Shown one piece after another: positions 40,347-47,955 of a stretch of DNA of 58,067 nt. Position 1 is the first letter of the stretch. Every line of letters begins with the position of its first letter. Both the position numbers and the translations under genes were made by a program. The stretch is from UBA6215 sp964484255 (GTDB lineage Bacteria > Omnitrophota > Gorgyraeia > Pluralincolimonadales > Pluralincolimonadaceae): positions 1-58,067 of the forward strand of contig CAZAEH010000006.1 in assembly GCA_964484255.1 (NCBI GenBank). The letters are read 5' to 3'. The notes under the pieces are model-generated. The model worked only from the letters and a program-made list of their open reading frames with translations, had not been told where the DNA came from and did no database searches.

Positions 40347-42134
40347 ATGCAACTTGCCGGGGATTTCGGTGCACTAAGTGGGGACTATTTGTCCCTGTTT
40401 TTTCTTTTTACGATACTGCTTATATCTGTGCCTGCGGCTGTCTATTCCACGGGCTACATGAGGGGGGAGTACGGCGGTAAAAAGAAGGCCGTACTATGGG
40501 CATTGCTTGCCGCGTTCGTATTATCTATGGCGCTTGTGGTCCTGACGGCCAATGCATTCGTCTTCCTCGTAGCGTGGGAACTGATGTCACTCCTTTCGTA
40601 TTTCCTTGTCGTCTCCGATTTTAAGCATGAAAAGTCCGTAAAAGCCGGGACCATCTATATTGTGATGACGCATATCGGTACGGCTTTCATGACGGCCGCT
40701 TTCCTGGTTATGTTCAGATACTCAGGATCGTTCGATTTCTCCGCATTGAAAGAAGCCTGTTTCACAATGCCCCCCGAAGTCAAGAATGTCGTCTTCCTTA
40801 TGCTGCTTGCCGGCTTTGGGACGAAAGCCGGGCTGGTGCCTTTGCATATATGGCTGCCATACGCCCATCCCCAGGCGCCGAGCCACATATCAAGTATAAT
40901 GTCAGCTGTCATGATAAAGACCGCCGTTTACGGAATGCTCAGGTTCGTATTCATGATACTGGGCATAGGCGCGCTCTGGTGGGGCAACCTCGTGCTTGTC
41001 CTCGCGCTCATCTCGTGCCTTGCCGGAATAATGTACGCGCTTACCGAAAATGACCTGAAACGCCTCCTGGCTTATTCAAGTGTCGAGAATATCGGCATCA
41101 TTATGCTCGGAGTGGGCGCGTCTATGGTCTTTATGAAGATGGGCCTGCCTGCCGTCTCGCTCCTGGCACTTTGCGCGGGACTGTTCCACTTAATTAACCA
41201 TGCGGTGTTCAAGGGATTGCTTTTCCTGTGTGCCGGTTCCATTTATAAGGCGACCGGGACACGCAACATTGAGCACCTCGGCGGGCTTATCAAGAAGATG
41301 CCTGTTACCGCAGCAGCTTTTCTTGCCGGTTCGATATCTATATCAGGCCTGCCGCCTTTTAACGGTTTTGTCAGCGAGTGGCTTACCCTTCAGGCATTGT
41401 TCACGGGCGCGGTAAATACCGGAGGCAGCTATAAGATCTTCCTTTGCCTATGCGCAGCGCTGCTTGCGCTTACCGGCGGGCTTGCGGCCGCGTGTTTTGT
41501 CAAGGCGTTCGGTGTCACTTTCCTGGCTATGCCCAGGAGCAGGGCAGCCGAAAGGGCGGGGGAAGTCCCGCTTTCAATGAGATTCCCCATGGTATTCCTT
41601 GCTGCAGTGACCGCGCTTCTTGGCATCGGCGCGCCCTTGGCAATTAAGTGCATTTCGGCAGTTGCCGATTCAGTGGTAGCCGCGCCTGCCGGGGGTATGG
41701 CGCTTTCAGCTTCCTTGAATACGGTTGTTATCGCCTCTGCGATATTCGCTGCATCCGCGGCGGCTTTTTATTTTATGAGGCCGAGAAGGATAACCGGATA
41801 CAATACATGGGATTGCGGATATTACAAGCTGGGAGCGCGCACCGAATACAGCGCGACGGCATTTTCCAAGCCGCTTCGCATAGCTTTCGGCTTCTTCCTG
41901 CTGCCTTACAGCAAGACCGAAAAGATAAGGGATTCGTTCTATCATGTCCGGTCCTTCAAATACGAGGTCTTTACTACGCCTATCTTCAGGGATTATGTTT
42001 ATGAGCCGGTGGTAAAACTGGTCTTCATGGCGGCGCGCCAGGTCAAGAAGATACAACCGGGCAGTATCCATGTCTATGTGGCATATATTTTTGCGACCAT
42101 AGTGTTCCTGGTCATGTTCATGGGAAGGTTTTGA
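40347..42134 (+). CDS. hyfB: Antiporter-like membrane subunit, HyfB/NuoL type, short N-terminus
   Basis: 595 residues, polytopic. Antiporter hallmarks are intact: the Glu helix (LVAWELMSLLSYFLV), Lys in GFGTKAGLVPLHIWLP and MIKTAVYGM, and HLINHAVFKGLLF. GLPPFNGFVSEWLTLQ is typical of HyfB/MrpA-type subunits. From my memory of E. coli HyfB (~670 residues) the first ~75 residues, including one or two helices, are missing, and the ORF begins just after a perfect promoter. It would pump H+ or Na+ as part of the complex encoded at 40347-47146. The next gene overlaps by one base. Confidence 0.88.
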   Translation: MQLAGDFGALSGDYLSLFFLFTILLISVPAAVYSTGYMRGEYGGKKKAVLWALLAAFVLSMALVVLTANAFVFLVAWELMSLLSYFLVVSDFKHEKSVKAGTIYIVMTHIGTAFMTAAFLVMFRYSGSFDFSALKEACFTMPPEVKNVVFLMLLAGFGTKAGLVPLHIWLPYAHPQAPSHISSIMSAVMIKTAVYGMLRFVFMILGIGALWWGNLVLVLALISCLAGIMYALTENDLKRLLAYSSVENIGIIMLGVGASMVFMKMGLPAVSLLALCAGLFHLINHAVFKGLLFLCAGSIYKATGTRNIEHLGGLIKKMPVTAAAFLAGSISISGLPPFNGFVSEWLTLQALFTGAVNTGGSYKIFLCLCAALLALTGGLAAACFVKAFGVTFLAMPRSRAAERAGEVPLSMRFPMVFLAAVTALLGIGAPLAIKCISAVADSVVAAPAGGMALSASLNTVVIASAIFAASAAAFYFMRPRRITGYNTWDCGYYKLGARTEYSATAFSKPLRIAFGFFLLPYSKTEKIRDSFYHVRSFKYEVFTTPIFRDYVYEPVVKLVFMAARQVKKIQPGSIHVYVAYIFATIVFLVMFMGRF

Positions 42135-43009
42135 TGAAATACTCATTGGTGGCGTTGCAGATCGTTGTGCTCATTGCGGCTTCGCCGTTCATAACCGGCC
42201 TTATTAAGAAGATCAAGAATTTTATCAGGCTCAGGAAAGGCCCCGGCGTCTTCCAGCCGTATTACGACCTTGCCAAGCTGGCAGGGAAGGAAGAGGTCAT
42301 CTCCCGCGACACGTCGTGGATATTTGTTTTTGCGCCTTACGCGGTCATCGGGTCCGTAACGGCGGCGTTGCTCCTGGTCCCCGCGTTCGGGCCGGGGATA
42401 TCCCTCAATCGCGCGGGCGACTTGGTCGCCATGATATTCATACTGGCATTCGGGCGGTTCTTTATGGCCCTTGCCGGCCTTGACGCAGGCAGCGCATTCG
42501 GAGGGATGGGATCATCAAGGGAGATGTTCATCTCAAGCCTTGTCGAGCCGGTGGCGCTGCTTTCCGTTTTTGCCGTGTCCCTTAACTGCGGCTCTACCGA
42601 TGCGCAGGCTGTTGTTTCATCCGGGACATTCAGGTTATCCACGTTGGTTGCTACCGGCGGGCTTTTTGCCGTCACGATAGCCGAGACCTCACGCATACCG
42701 GTGGACAACAGGGAGACCCACCTTGAGCTGACGATGATACACGAGGCCATGGTCCTTGAATATTCGGGGCGCTCGCTTGCACTTATAGAACTTGCTTCCC
42801 ATATAAAGCAGGTCTTGTTCTTTTCCGTAATTGCGGCGGTTGCAGTGCCGTTCGGTAATTACGCGGTCAAGATGCTGGCTATCTCCGCGATGGTAGCCGT
42901 GCTTGAGGTCTCCATGGCCAAGATGAGGTTATTCAGGGCTGTGGACATGATGAGTTTTTCTTTTGTGCTTTCGGTCATAGCGGTGGTGATCTCCGCGATG
43001 GGGTACTGA
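42134..43009 (+). CDS. hyfC: HyfC/NuoH-like membrane subunit
   Basis: The ATG at 42134 overlaps the previous stop (TGATG). 291 residues with about eight helices. RKGPGVFQPYYDLAKLAGKEEV is the NuoH/HyfC quinone-chamber loop, DAGSAFGGMGSSREMF a second conserved loop, and ETSRIPVDNRETHLELTMIHEAM the acidic loop of this family. It anchors the peripheral arm (HyfG/HyfI) to the ion-pumping subunits. Confidence 0.93.
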   Translation: MKYSLVALQIVVLIAASPFITGLIKKIKNFIRLRKGPGVFQPYYDLAKLAGKEEVISRDTSWIFVFAPYAVIGSVTAALLLVPAFGPGISLNRAGDLVAMIFILAFGRFFMALAGLDAGSAFGGMGSSREMFISSLVEPVALLSVFAVSLNCGSTDAQAVVSSGTFRLSTLVATGGLFAVTIAETSRIPVDNRETHLELTMIHEAMVLEYSGRSLALIELASHIKQVLFFSVIAAVAVPFGNYAVKMLAISAMVAVLEVSMAKMRLFRAVDMMSFSFVLSVIAVVISAMGY

Positions 43010-43010
43010 T

Positions 43011-43649
43011 ATGGCTGTCGGGCTTATACTTTTCGGGATATTGGTAATGGCGTTCGCGATGGTCGCTGCCAAGCGGCTTTCCGCGCTGATATTCGGATTC
43101 AGGGCACAGTCCTTTTTCCTGTTCTTGCTTACTTTCATACTTGCCTGGAGGGAAAACTCCACCCAGCTCTATATCGTCACCACCATGTTATTCGCGGTAA
43201 AAGTGGTCCTTGTGCCGAACTTCCTCCAGAAGGTAGCGCGCAGGATCAAAGCCGATGAAGACCTCGGGCTCTCGGTCAACCCTACGGTATCGATTTCGGC
43301 GGCAGTGCTGCTCTCGTATATGGCCTACCTGTTTACAGGCAAGATATTATCCATTCCGGGCGAGTTCGAGAACAGCGCGTTGTTCATTTCACTATCGGCT
43401 ACCATGATAGGGACTTTCCTCATGATAACCAGGATGAAGGCGCTTGCCCAGATATTAGGTCTGCTTGTAATGGAGAACGGGATGTTCCTTGCCGCCGCGA
43501 GCGTATCCGGCGGAATGCCGTTCATAGTAGAGATCGCAATATTCTTCGATATCCTGCTGGTGGTCATCATACTCGGGATATTCGTGTTCAAGATAAACAA
43601 GCTTTTTACGCATATAGATGTCGACAAGCTCACGGAATTGAAAGGATGA
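43011..43649 (+). CDS. hyfE: HyfE/MrpC(NuoK)-like membrane subunit
   Basis: 212 residues with about six helices, starting one base after hyfC. NFLQKVARRIKADEDLGLSVNPTVS and LLVMENGMFLAAASVSGGMPFIVEIAIFFDILLVVIILGIFVFKI are typical of hydrogenase-4 subunit E, which combines NuoJ/NuoK-like helices with the conserved Glu of MENG. It takes part in ion translocation. Gene order E before F is as in E. coli hyf, but no hyfD is found between C and E. Confidence 0.9.
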   Translation: MAVGLILFGILVMAFAMVAAKRLSALIFGFRAQSFFLFLLTFILAWRENSTQLYIVTTMLFAVKVVLVPNFLQKVARRIKADEDLGLSVNPTVSISAAVLLSYMAYLFTGKILSIPGEFENSALFISLSATMIGTFLMITRMKALAQILGLLVMENGMFLAAASVSGGMPFIVEIAIFFDILLVVIILGIFVFKINKLFTHIDVDKLTELKG

Positions 43650-43650
43650 T

Positions 43651-45111
43651 ATGCAGATATTCGCGATATTACTGATACCGTTGGCGCTTTCAGGGATCGC
43701 CGTCCTGCCGGGCAGGAACAGGGGTTTCGGCGCGTTGAACGCCGCAGGGCATTTCATCAACGCCGTCCTTGCAGTATGGCTGTCGCTTGACCTGCTCCGG
43801 ACGCGCGAAGCCGCGGTTTATCTCGATTTCTTCTATGCCGACCTGTTGAGCGCTTTTTTCATTTTGACGATATCCGTCATTAATTTCCTTGCGGCGCTGT
43901 ATTCGATAGGCTACATATCCTCGGATGTCAGGGACAATACGATGAGCGACAGGAAGGCAAAAGCGTATTATGCGCTCTTCAACCTGTTCACGCTTACGAT
44001 GCTGAGCGTCCCGGTTGTAAGCAACCTCGGCATGGTCTGGGTCGCCATTGAGATGACGACCCTTGTCTCCGCATTCCTGGTCGGGTTCTATAACAGGAAG
44101 GAATCCATAGAGGCGGCATGGAAATACATAATAATCTGTTCGGTGGGGATCACCCTGGCGCTTCTGGGCACTATACTTTTCTATTACACGGCCTCCCGCG
44201 ACGGGGGAGTCTCAAGCCTGAACTGGACGGACATGGCGGCGGTGGCCGGCAACCTCAACCCGTCAATACTTAAAGTCGCTTTCCTTTTCATAATCGTAGG
44301 ATACGGCACGAAAGCCGGGTTCGTTCCCATGCATACGTGGCTTCCTGACGCCCACAGCCAGGCCCTGGCGCCTATAAGCGCTTTGCTCTCGGGCGTGCTG
44401 CTGCCGACAGCGGTTTACGCGATAATAAGGTTCGCGACGGTCATCAACATATGCATAGGCACTTCATACACGGGGAACCTCTTTATGTTCTTCGGGCTTG
44501 TGTCGCTGGGTATCTCCGCCGGGCTCGTGCTTGTGCAGAGGGACATCAAGCGGCTCCTCGCCTATAGCAGCGTCGAAAATATCGGGATAATATCGGTTGG
44601 CCTGGGTTTCGGGGGGACCTTTGCGCTTGTAGGCGCCTTGTTCCATATATTCAACCATGCCGCAGCGAAATCCCTTATGTTCTTCGCCGCCGGCCGCGCC
44701 GTGAAGAAATACAACTCGCACAGCATGAGGGACATCCGCGGGATGCTAAGCGCGATGCCGTTCGCCGGGTCGATGCTTATAGTCGGCGCGTTCGCGCTGA
44801 CAGGCATGCCGCCGTTCTCAGCTTTCTTCAGCGAGATAATGATAATAATATCCGGTTTCACCGGAGGGTTCCTGCTCCAGTCGTCGCTGCTGTTATTTTT
44901 CATGGCTGTCGTCTTCTGCGCCATGATACATAATATAAGCAGGTCGGTCTTCGGGGAGAAGCCTTCGGGTATGGCCGTGGAAGGCGAGCCGTTAAGCGGT
45001 AAAATCGCTTTCGGCATACTGATGCTTATCATTTGCGCTGCGGGTATCTTGGCGCCGGGATTTTTCAGGGAGCTATTGACTGCCGCTTCGGAAATAATCA
45101 GGGGTGCATGA
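43651..45111 (+). CDS. hyfF: Antiporter-like membrane subunit, HyfF/NuoN type
   Basis: 486 residues, one base after hyfE. Conserved residues: Glu in VWVAIEMTTLVSAFLVGFY, Lys in GYGTKAGFVPMHTWLPDAHSQALAP, RDIKRLLAYSSVENIGII, HIFNHAAAKSLMFFAAG and GMPPFSAFFSE. These are the ion-path residues of HyfF/NuoM/NuoN. This is the second antiporter module of the complex. Its stop overlaps the large-subunit start (ATGA). Confidence 0.92.
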   Translation: MQIFAILLIPLALSGIAVLPGRNRGFGALNAAGHFINAVLAVWLSLDLLRTREAAVYLDFFYADLLSAFFILTISVINFLAALYSIGYISSDVRDNTMSDRKAKAYYALFNLFTLTMLSVPVVSNLGMVWVAIEMTTLVSAFLVGFYNRKESIEAAWKYIIICSVGITLALLGTILFYYTASRDGGVSSLNWTDMAAVAGNLNPSILKVAFLFIIVGYGTKAGFVPMHTWLPDAHSQALAPISALLSGVLLPTAVYAIIRFATVINICIGTSYTGNLFMFFGLVSLGISAGLVLVQRDIKRLLAYSSVENIGIISVGLGFGGTFALVGALFHIFNHAAAKSLMFFAAGRAVKKYNSHSMRDIRGMLSAMPFAGSMLIVGAFALTGMPPFSAFFSEIMIIISGFTGGFLLQSSLLLFFMAVVFCAMIHNISRSVFGEKPSGMAVEGEPLSGKIAFGILMLIICAAGILAPGFFRELLTAASEIIRGA

Positions 45112-46637
45112 TGGATGCTGACAGGGAAATATATATAGACGCGGCCCGGGAACAATTTGCGGCAGAGTGCCTAAGGCTGCACAAGCGGCTCGATTCCGCC
45201 GTCATGACGTATTTTGCCGAAGACCTCAGGAAAGAACTCGGCATATTCCGCCTGTATTGCGTGTTCCTGGATAAAGGGAATAAAGCCTGGACAGTTGTAA
45301 GGACGGACCTGCCCGGCGCGGATGCAAGGGCTATATCGCTTTCGAGAGAGATGTTCTCCGCCGGCCTTTTTGAGCGCGAGATAGGGGAGATGTTCGGCAT
45401 AGAATTCGAGGAAAGCCTTGATACCAGGCGCTTGTCACTCCACGACGAAGTGTGGCCAAAAGGATATTATCCCCTAAGAAAGGATTTTTCTCCCGATGAT
45501 GCCGTAAGGACGGTTGCGGGAGGCGATTACTGTTTTAACAGGGTCGACGGGGAAGGCATATTCGAAGTGCCGGTCGGGCCCGTGCATGCCGGTATTATCG
45601 GCCCGGGGCATTTCAGGTTCAGCGCGGCGGGAGAGCCTATCATAAATCTCGAAACAAGGCTCGGGTTTACCCACCGCGGTGTCGAGAAACTGTTCGAGAC
45701 GATGGAAGCGGACAATGCCGTATCATTCTCGGAAAAGGTCTCCGGAGATTCGGCGTTCGCTTACAGCTGCGCGTTCTGCCGCGGCATAGAGAGTATATAT
45801 AACCTCGAAATCCCCCTAAGGGCAAGGATAATAAGGGCCATATTCCTCGAGCTTGAGAGGATGTATAATCACGCAAGCGATATAGGCGGGATGGCCGTCG
45901 ATGTAGGGTTTGGCTATCCCAATGCCCTTGCCTCGACGGTCAAGGAGGACCTGCTCGCGCTTAACAGGATGCTGACCGGCAGCAGGTACCTTAAAGGTGT
46001 TAACAGGATCGGCGGCATAAATGCGGATATCTCCGGGGAAATGAAGCCGCTTCTTTTGGATTCGACCTTGCGAGCGCGGGAAGTTGTGCGTGAATTGAAA
46101 GGCATATTGCATTCAAGCGTTTCGTTCATGGACCGCGTTGACAGCACGGGTATCCTAAGGAAGAAGACTGCGGTAGACCTCGGCGTGACCGGGCTCGCGG
46201 CCCGCGCGTCCGGGATCCGTTGCGATCTAAGGGAGATATTTGACGGGCAGATATACGGCGTGTGCGGATTCAAGCCTGCCGCTCAGGAGAAAGGAGATGT
46301 CCTGGCGAGGCTTAACGTGCGTTTTGATGAATTCGAGGCCTGTGCCGGAATGATAAATAAAATGGCGGAAATGCTGGATAAAGCGGGCAAGGCCGGGTTG
46401 AAGACAGAATATATCCCGAAAGCCGGCGCTGCTATCGGTTCCGTTGAGGCGTGGAGGGGACCCGTCCTCATATGGGTCAGGACCGATCCGGCCGGCCGTA
46501 TTGAAAGGTGCAAGATAACGGACCCGTCATTCAAGAACTGGCAGGGTCTTTGCTTTTCCGTCCTCGGTAATATCATCCCGGATTTTCCCTTGTGCAACAA
46601 GAGTTTCGACCTTTCATACCCGGGTAATGACCTATGA
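45108..46637 (+). CDS. hyfG: HyfG-like NuoC/NuoD fusion, NiFe-hydrogenase large-subunit homologue lacking NiFe ligands
   Basis: 509 residues (ATGATG at 45108/45111). The N-terminal ~130 residues are NuoC-like (GLFEREIGEMFGIEFE, DEVWPKGYYPLRKDF). The rest is NuoD/NiFe-large-subunit-like (PVGPVHAGIIGPGHFRF, ETRLGFTHRGVEKLFE, ELERMYNHASDIGG). Where active group 4 hydrogenases have CGxC, this protein reads SGDS (S212-S215). The C-terminal DPCxxC is DPSFKN (S474, N477). All four NiFe-binding cysteines are therefore absent, so it should not be an H2-active enzyme. It resembles the Ehr (hydrogenase-related) complexes or complex I, which couple an unknown electron reaction to ion pumping. Confidence 0.92.
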   Translation: MMDADREIYIDAAREQFAAECLRLHKRLDSAVMTYFAEDLRKELGIFRLYCVFLDKGNKAWTVVRTDLPGADARAISLSREMFSAGLFEREIGEMFGIEFEESLDTRRLSLHDEVWPKGYYPLRKDFSPDDAVRTVAGGDYCFNRVDGEGIFEVPVGPVHAGIIGPGHFRFSAAGEPIINLETRLGFTHRGVEKLFETMEADNAVSFSEKVSGDSAFAYSCAFCRGIESIYNLEIPLRARIIRAIFLELERMYNHASDIGGMAVDVGFGYPNALASTVKEDLLALNRMLTGSRYLKGVNRIGGINADISGEMKPLLLDSTLRAREVVRELKGILHSSVSFMDRVDSTGILRKKTAVDLGVTGLAARASGIRCDLREIFDGQIYGVCGFKPAAQEKGDVLARLNVRFDEFEACAGMINKMAEMLDKAGKAGLKTEYIPKAGAAIGSVEAWRGPVLIWVRTDPAGRIERCKITDPSFKNWQGLCFSVLGNIIPDFPLCNKSFDLSYPGNDL

Positions 46638-47146
46638 ATGATATATTAAAGAGCAGGTTAAAGAGGGGAATATTGACGAGGCGGATAGATGCCCGCGAGC
46701 CGTTTCCTTCGGAACTGGAAACCCTTGGCGCCGAGATGAAAGACAGGATAAAGAAGAGATTCGGAAGGTCGCTTCATATCAGGCAGGTCGATACAGGGTC
46801 CTGCGGCGCGTGCATGTCCGAGATAATCGCCGCGACGAACCCTATCTATGACCTGCAGCGCTTCGGGGTGGATTTTGTCGCATCTCCGCGCCACGCGGAC
46901 GCGCTGCTGGTCACAGGCCCCGTCTCCAAGAATATGGCTGCCGCTTTGCGCAAAACCTATGACGCAACGCCTGAGCCCAAAATAGTCATATCGGTGGGTG
47001 ACTGCGCCCTCGACGGCGGCGCATTCAAGGGCTCGTATTATACCGCCGGAGGGGTCAGGCAGGTCCTACCGGTGGATCTTCACATCCCGGGGTGCCCTCC
47101 GTCGCCCGAAGACATAATAAGAGCGCTCCTTTCGCTTTTAAAATAA
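46634..47146 (+). CDS. hyfI: HyfI/NuoB-like small subunit with N2-type 4Fe-4S site
   Basis: 170 residues, ATGA overlap with the large subunit. The cluster ligands are present: GSCGACMSEI (C57, C60), GDCALDGG and IPGCPPSPEDI, in the NuoB/HyfI pattern with FGVDFVASPRHADALLVTGPVS. It carries the proximal 4Fe-4S cluster next to the (degenerate) large-subunit centre. It is the last subunit gene; no HyfA, HyfH or NuoI-like ferredoxin subunit is encoded in the operon, so the electron donor must bind from elsewhere. Confidence 0.93.
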   Translation: MNDILKSRLKRGILTRRIDAREPFPSELETLGAEMKDRIKKRFGRSLHIRQVDTGSCGACMSEIIAATNPIYDLQRFGVDFVASPRHADALLVTGPVSKNMAAALRKTYDATPEPKIVISVGDCALDGGAFKGSYYTAGGVRQVLPVDLHIPGCPPSPEDIIRALLSLLK

Positions 47147-47149
47147 TAG

Positions 47150-47177
47150 TTTACATTTACGGCTTTTGAGGGATAAT
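47150..47177 (+). promoter_or_regulatory. Possible promoter before the small membrane protein
   Basis: TTTACA (47150-47155), 16 bases, GATAAT (47172-47177). A weak match. Confidence 0.3.
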
Positions 47178-47198
47178 AACCTAAAAAGGAGGTATGCT

Positions 47199-47549
47199 AT
47201 GGCCATAATAGGGATAATAGCCCTCTTGTGGATGAGCCTTTTGCTTGCGGTAAGTTATTTTGTCTTTCTTACGGCAGAGAAGGCGCCTGAGGGCGTAAAA
47301 GGATACGGGAAGCTTATCGGCGTTGTGCTGGTCGCTACAGCGCTGGTCATAGCGATAAGCGGTATAACACTGCTTATCACGAACACTAACCCTCTTTGCG
47401 GCCCGAATACAGCCTGCCCCATGATGCGCGGCATGTCCGGCGGCATGAAGGACATGAGAATGGGCGGAAAGATGGGCAAGGCAGGCAGGGGACCCGGCCC
47501 GGGCCCGTGCGGTACTATGCCAAATCCTGCTTCCGGCGATCTCCAGTAA
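47199..47549 (+). CDS. Small membrane protein with Met/Gly-rich tail
   Basis: The ATG at 47199 is supported by AAGGAGG (47186-47192). 116 residues: two transmembrane helices (~3-25 and ~35-60), then a C-terminal tail rich in Met, Gly and Lys with four Cys (NPLCGPNTACPMMRGMSGGMKD, then MRMGGKMGKAG, then GPGPCGTMP). Met- and Cys-rich tails of this sort often bind copper or other soft metals, but no family is recognised. It sits between the hyf-like operon and a terminator, and could be an accessory to the complex or an independent gene. Confidence 0.65.
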   Translation: MAIIGIIALLWMSLLLAVSYFVFLTAEKAPEGVKGYGKLIGVVLVATALVIAISGITLLITNTNPLCGPNTACPMMRGMSGGMKDMRMGGKMGKAGRGPGPGPCGTMPNPASGDLQ

Positions 47550-47556
47550 TATACGG

Positions 47557-47596
47557 AAGGGAGCAGTATATCATATTCATACTGCTCCCTTTGTTT
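47557..47596 (+). terminator. Rho-independent terminator
   Basis: AAGGGAGCAGTAT (47557-47569) and ATACTGCTCCCTT (47579-47591) form a perfect 13-bp stem, followed by a T-rich run (TTTGTTTATTT). It ends the hyf-like transcription unit. Confidence 0.9.
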
Positions 47597-47657
47597 ATTT
47601 GTAAACCTTTTATCCTTCCCGACCGTCTAATTGGTAAATAATGAGAAGAATTATATC

Positions 47658-47697
47658 TTGACAATCTGAAAAGTATGATTTATCATATATATCATAC
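47658..47697 (+). promoter_or_regulatory. Promoter with nested inverted repeats before the AbrB-type gene
   Basis: TTGACA (47658-47663), 17 bases, TATCAT (47681-47686). GTATGAT (47673-47679) pairs with ATCATAC (47691-47697), and TATGAT (47674-47679) also pairs with ATCATA (47682-47687). Three ATGAT/ATCAT half-sites thus cover the -10 box and start point, a layout suited to autoregulation by the AbrB-type protein encoded next. Confidence 0.65.
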
Positions 47698-47712
47698 AAT
47701 TCGGAGGCAGAG

Positions 47713-47952
47713 ATGAAGGAAAACGTGATAGAAGGTCCGGCGGGAGATCTCCACAGCGTCGTGACGATAGGCGAAAGGGGACAGGTCGTAATACCGGCCG
47801 ATATACGCAAGATGCGCAATATCAAGTCCGGCGACAAGCTCATCGTTGTCTCCAAGCAAGGCGGGCCTATCGGCCTTATCCCGGCGCATGAATTCAACCG
47901 TTTTCTGTCAGGAGCAACAAAGGTAATGTCAAAATTAAAGAGCCAGATCTGA
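47713..47952 (+). CDS. AbrB/MazE/SpoVT-family transcription regulator
   Basis: 79 residues. VVTIGERGQVVIPADIRKMRNIKSGDKLIVV is the swapped-hairpin AbrB DNA-binding fold (SxRGQVxIPxxIR pattern), followed by a short C-terminal helix. A CGGAGG ribosome-binding site precedes the ATG. No toxin gene is adjacent, so it is unlikely to be a MazE-type antitoxin. It heads the TolC-MacA-MacB-MFS operon, which starts 3 bases after its stop, and probably controls it by binding the repeats over its own promoter. Confidence 0.88.
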   Translation: MKENVIEGPAGDLHSVVTIGERGQVVIPADIRKMRNIKSGDKLIVVSKQGGPIGLIPAHEFNRFLSGATKVMSKLKSQI

Positions 47953-47955
47953 AAA

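Noticed and set aside
45108..46637. Active group 4 NiFe hydrogenase large subunit
   Set aside because: The ligand positions hold Ser, Ser, Ser and Asn. The nearby SCAFC cysteines fall about nine residues too late in the alignment.
47713..47952. AbrB-type protein as a MazE antitoxin
   Set aside because: No toxin-sized gene is adjacent; it is followed directly by tolC.
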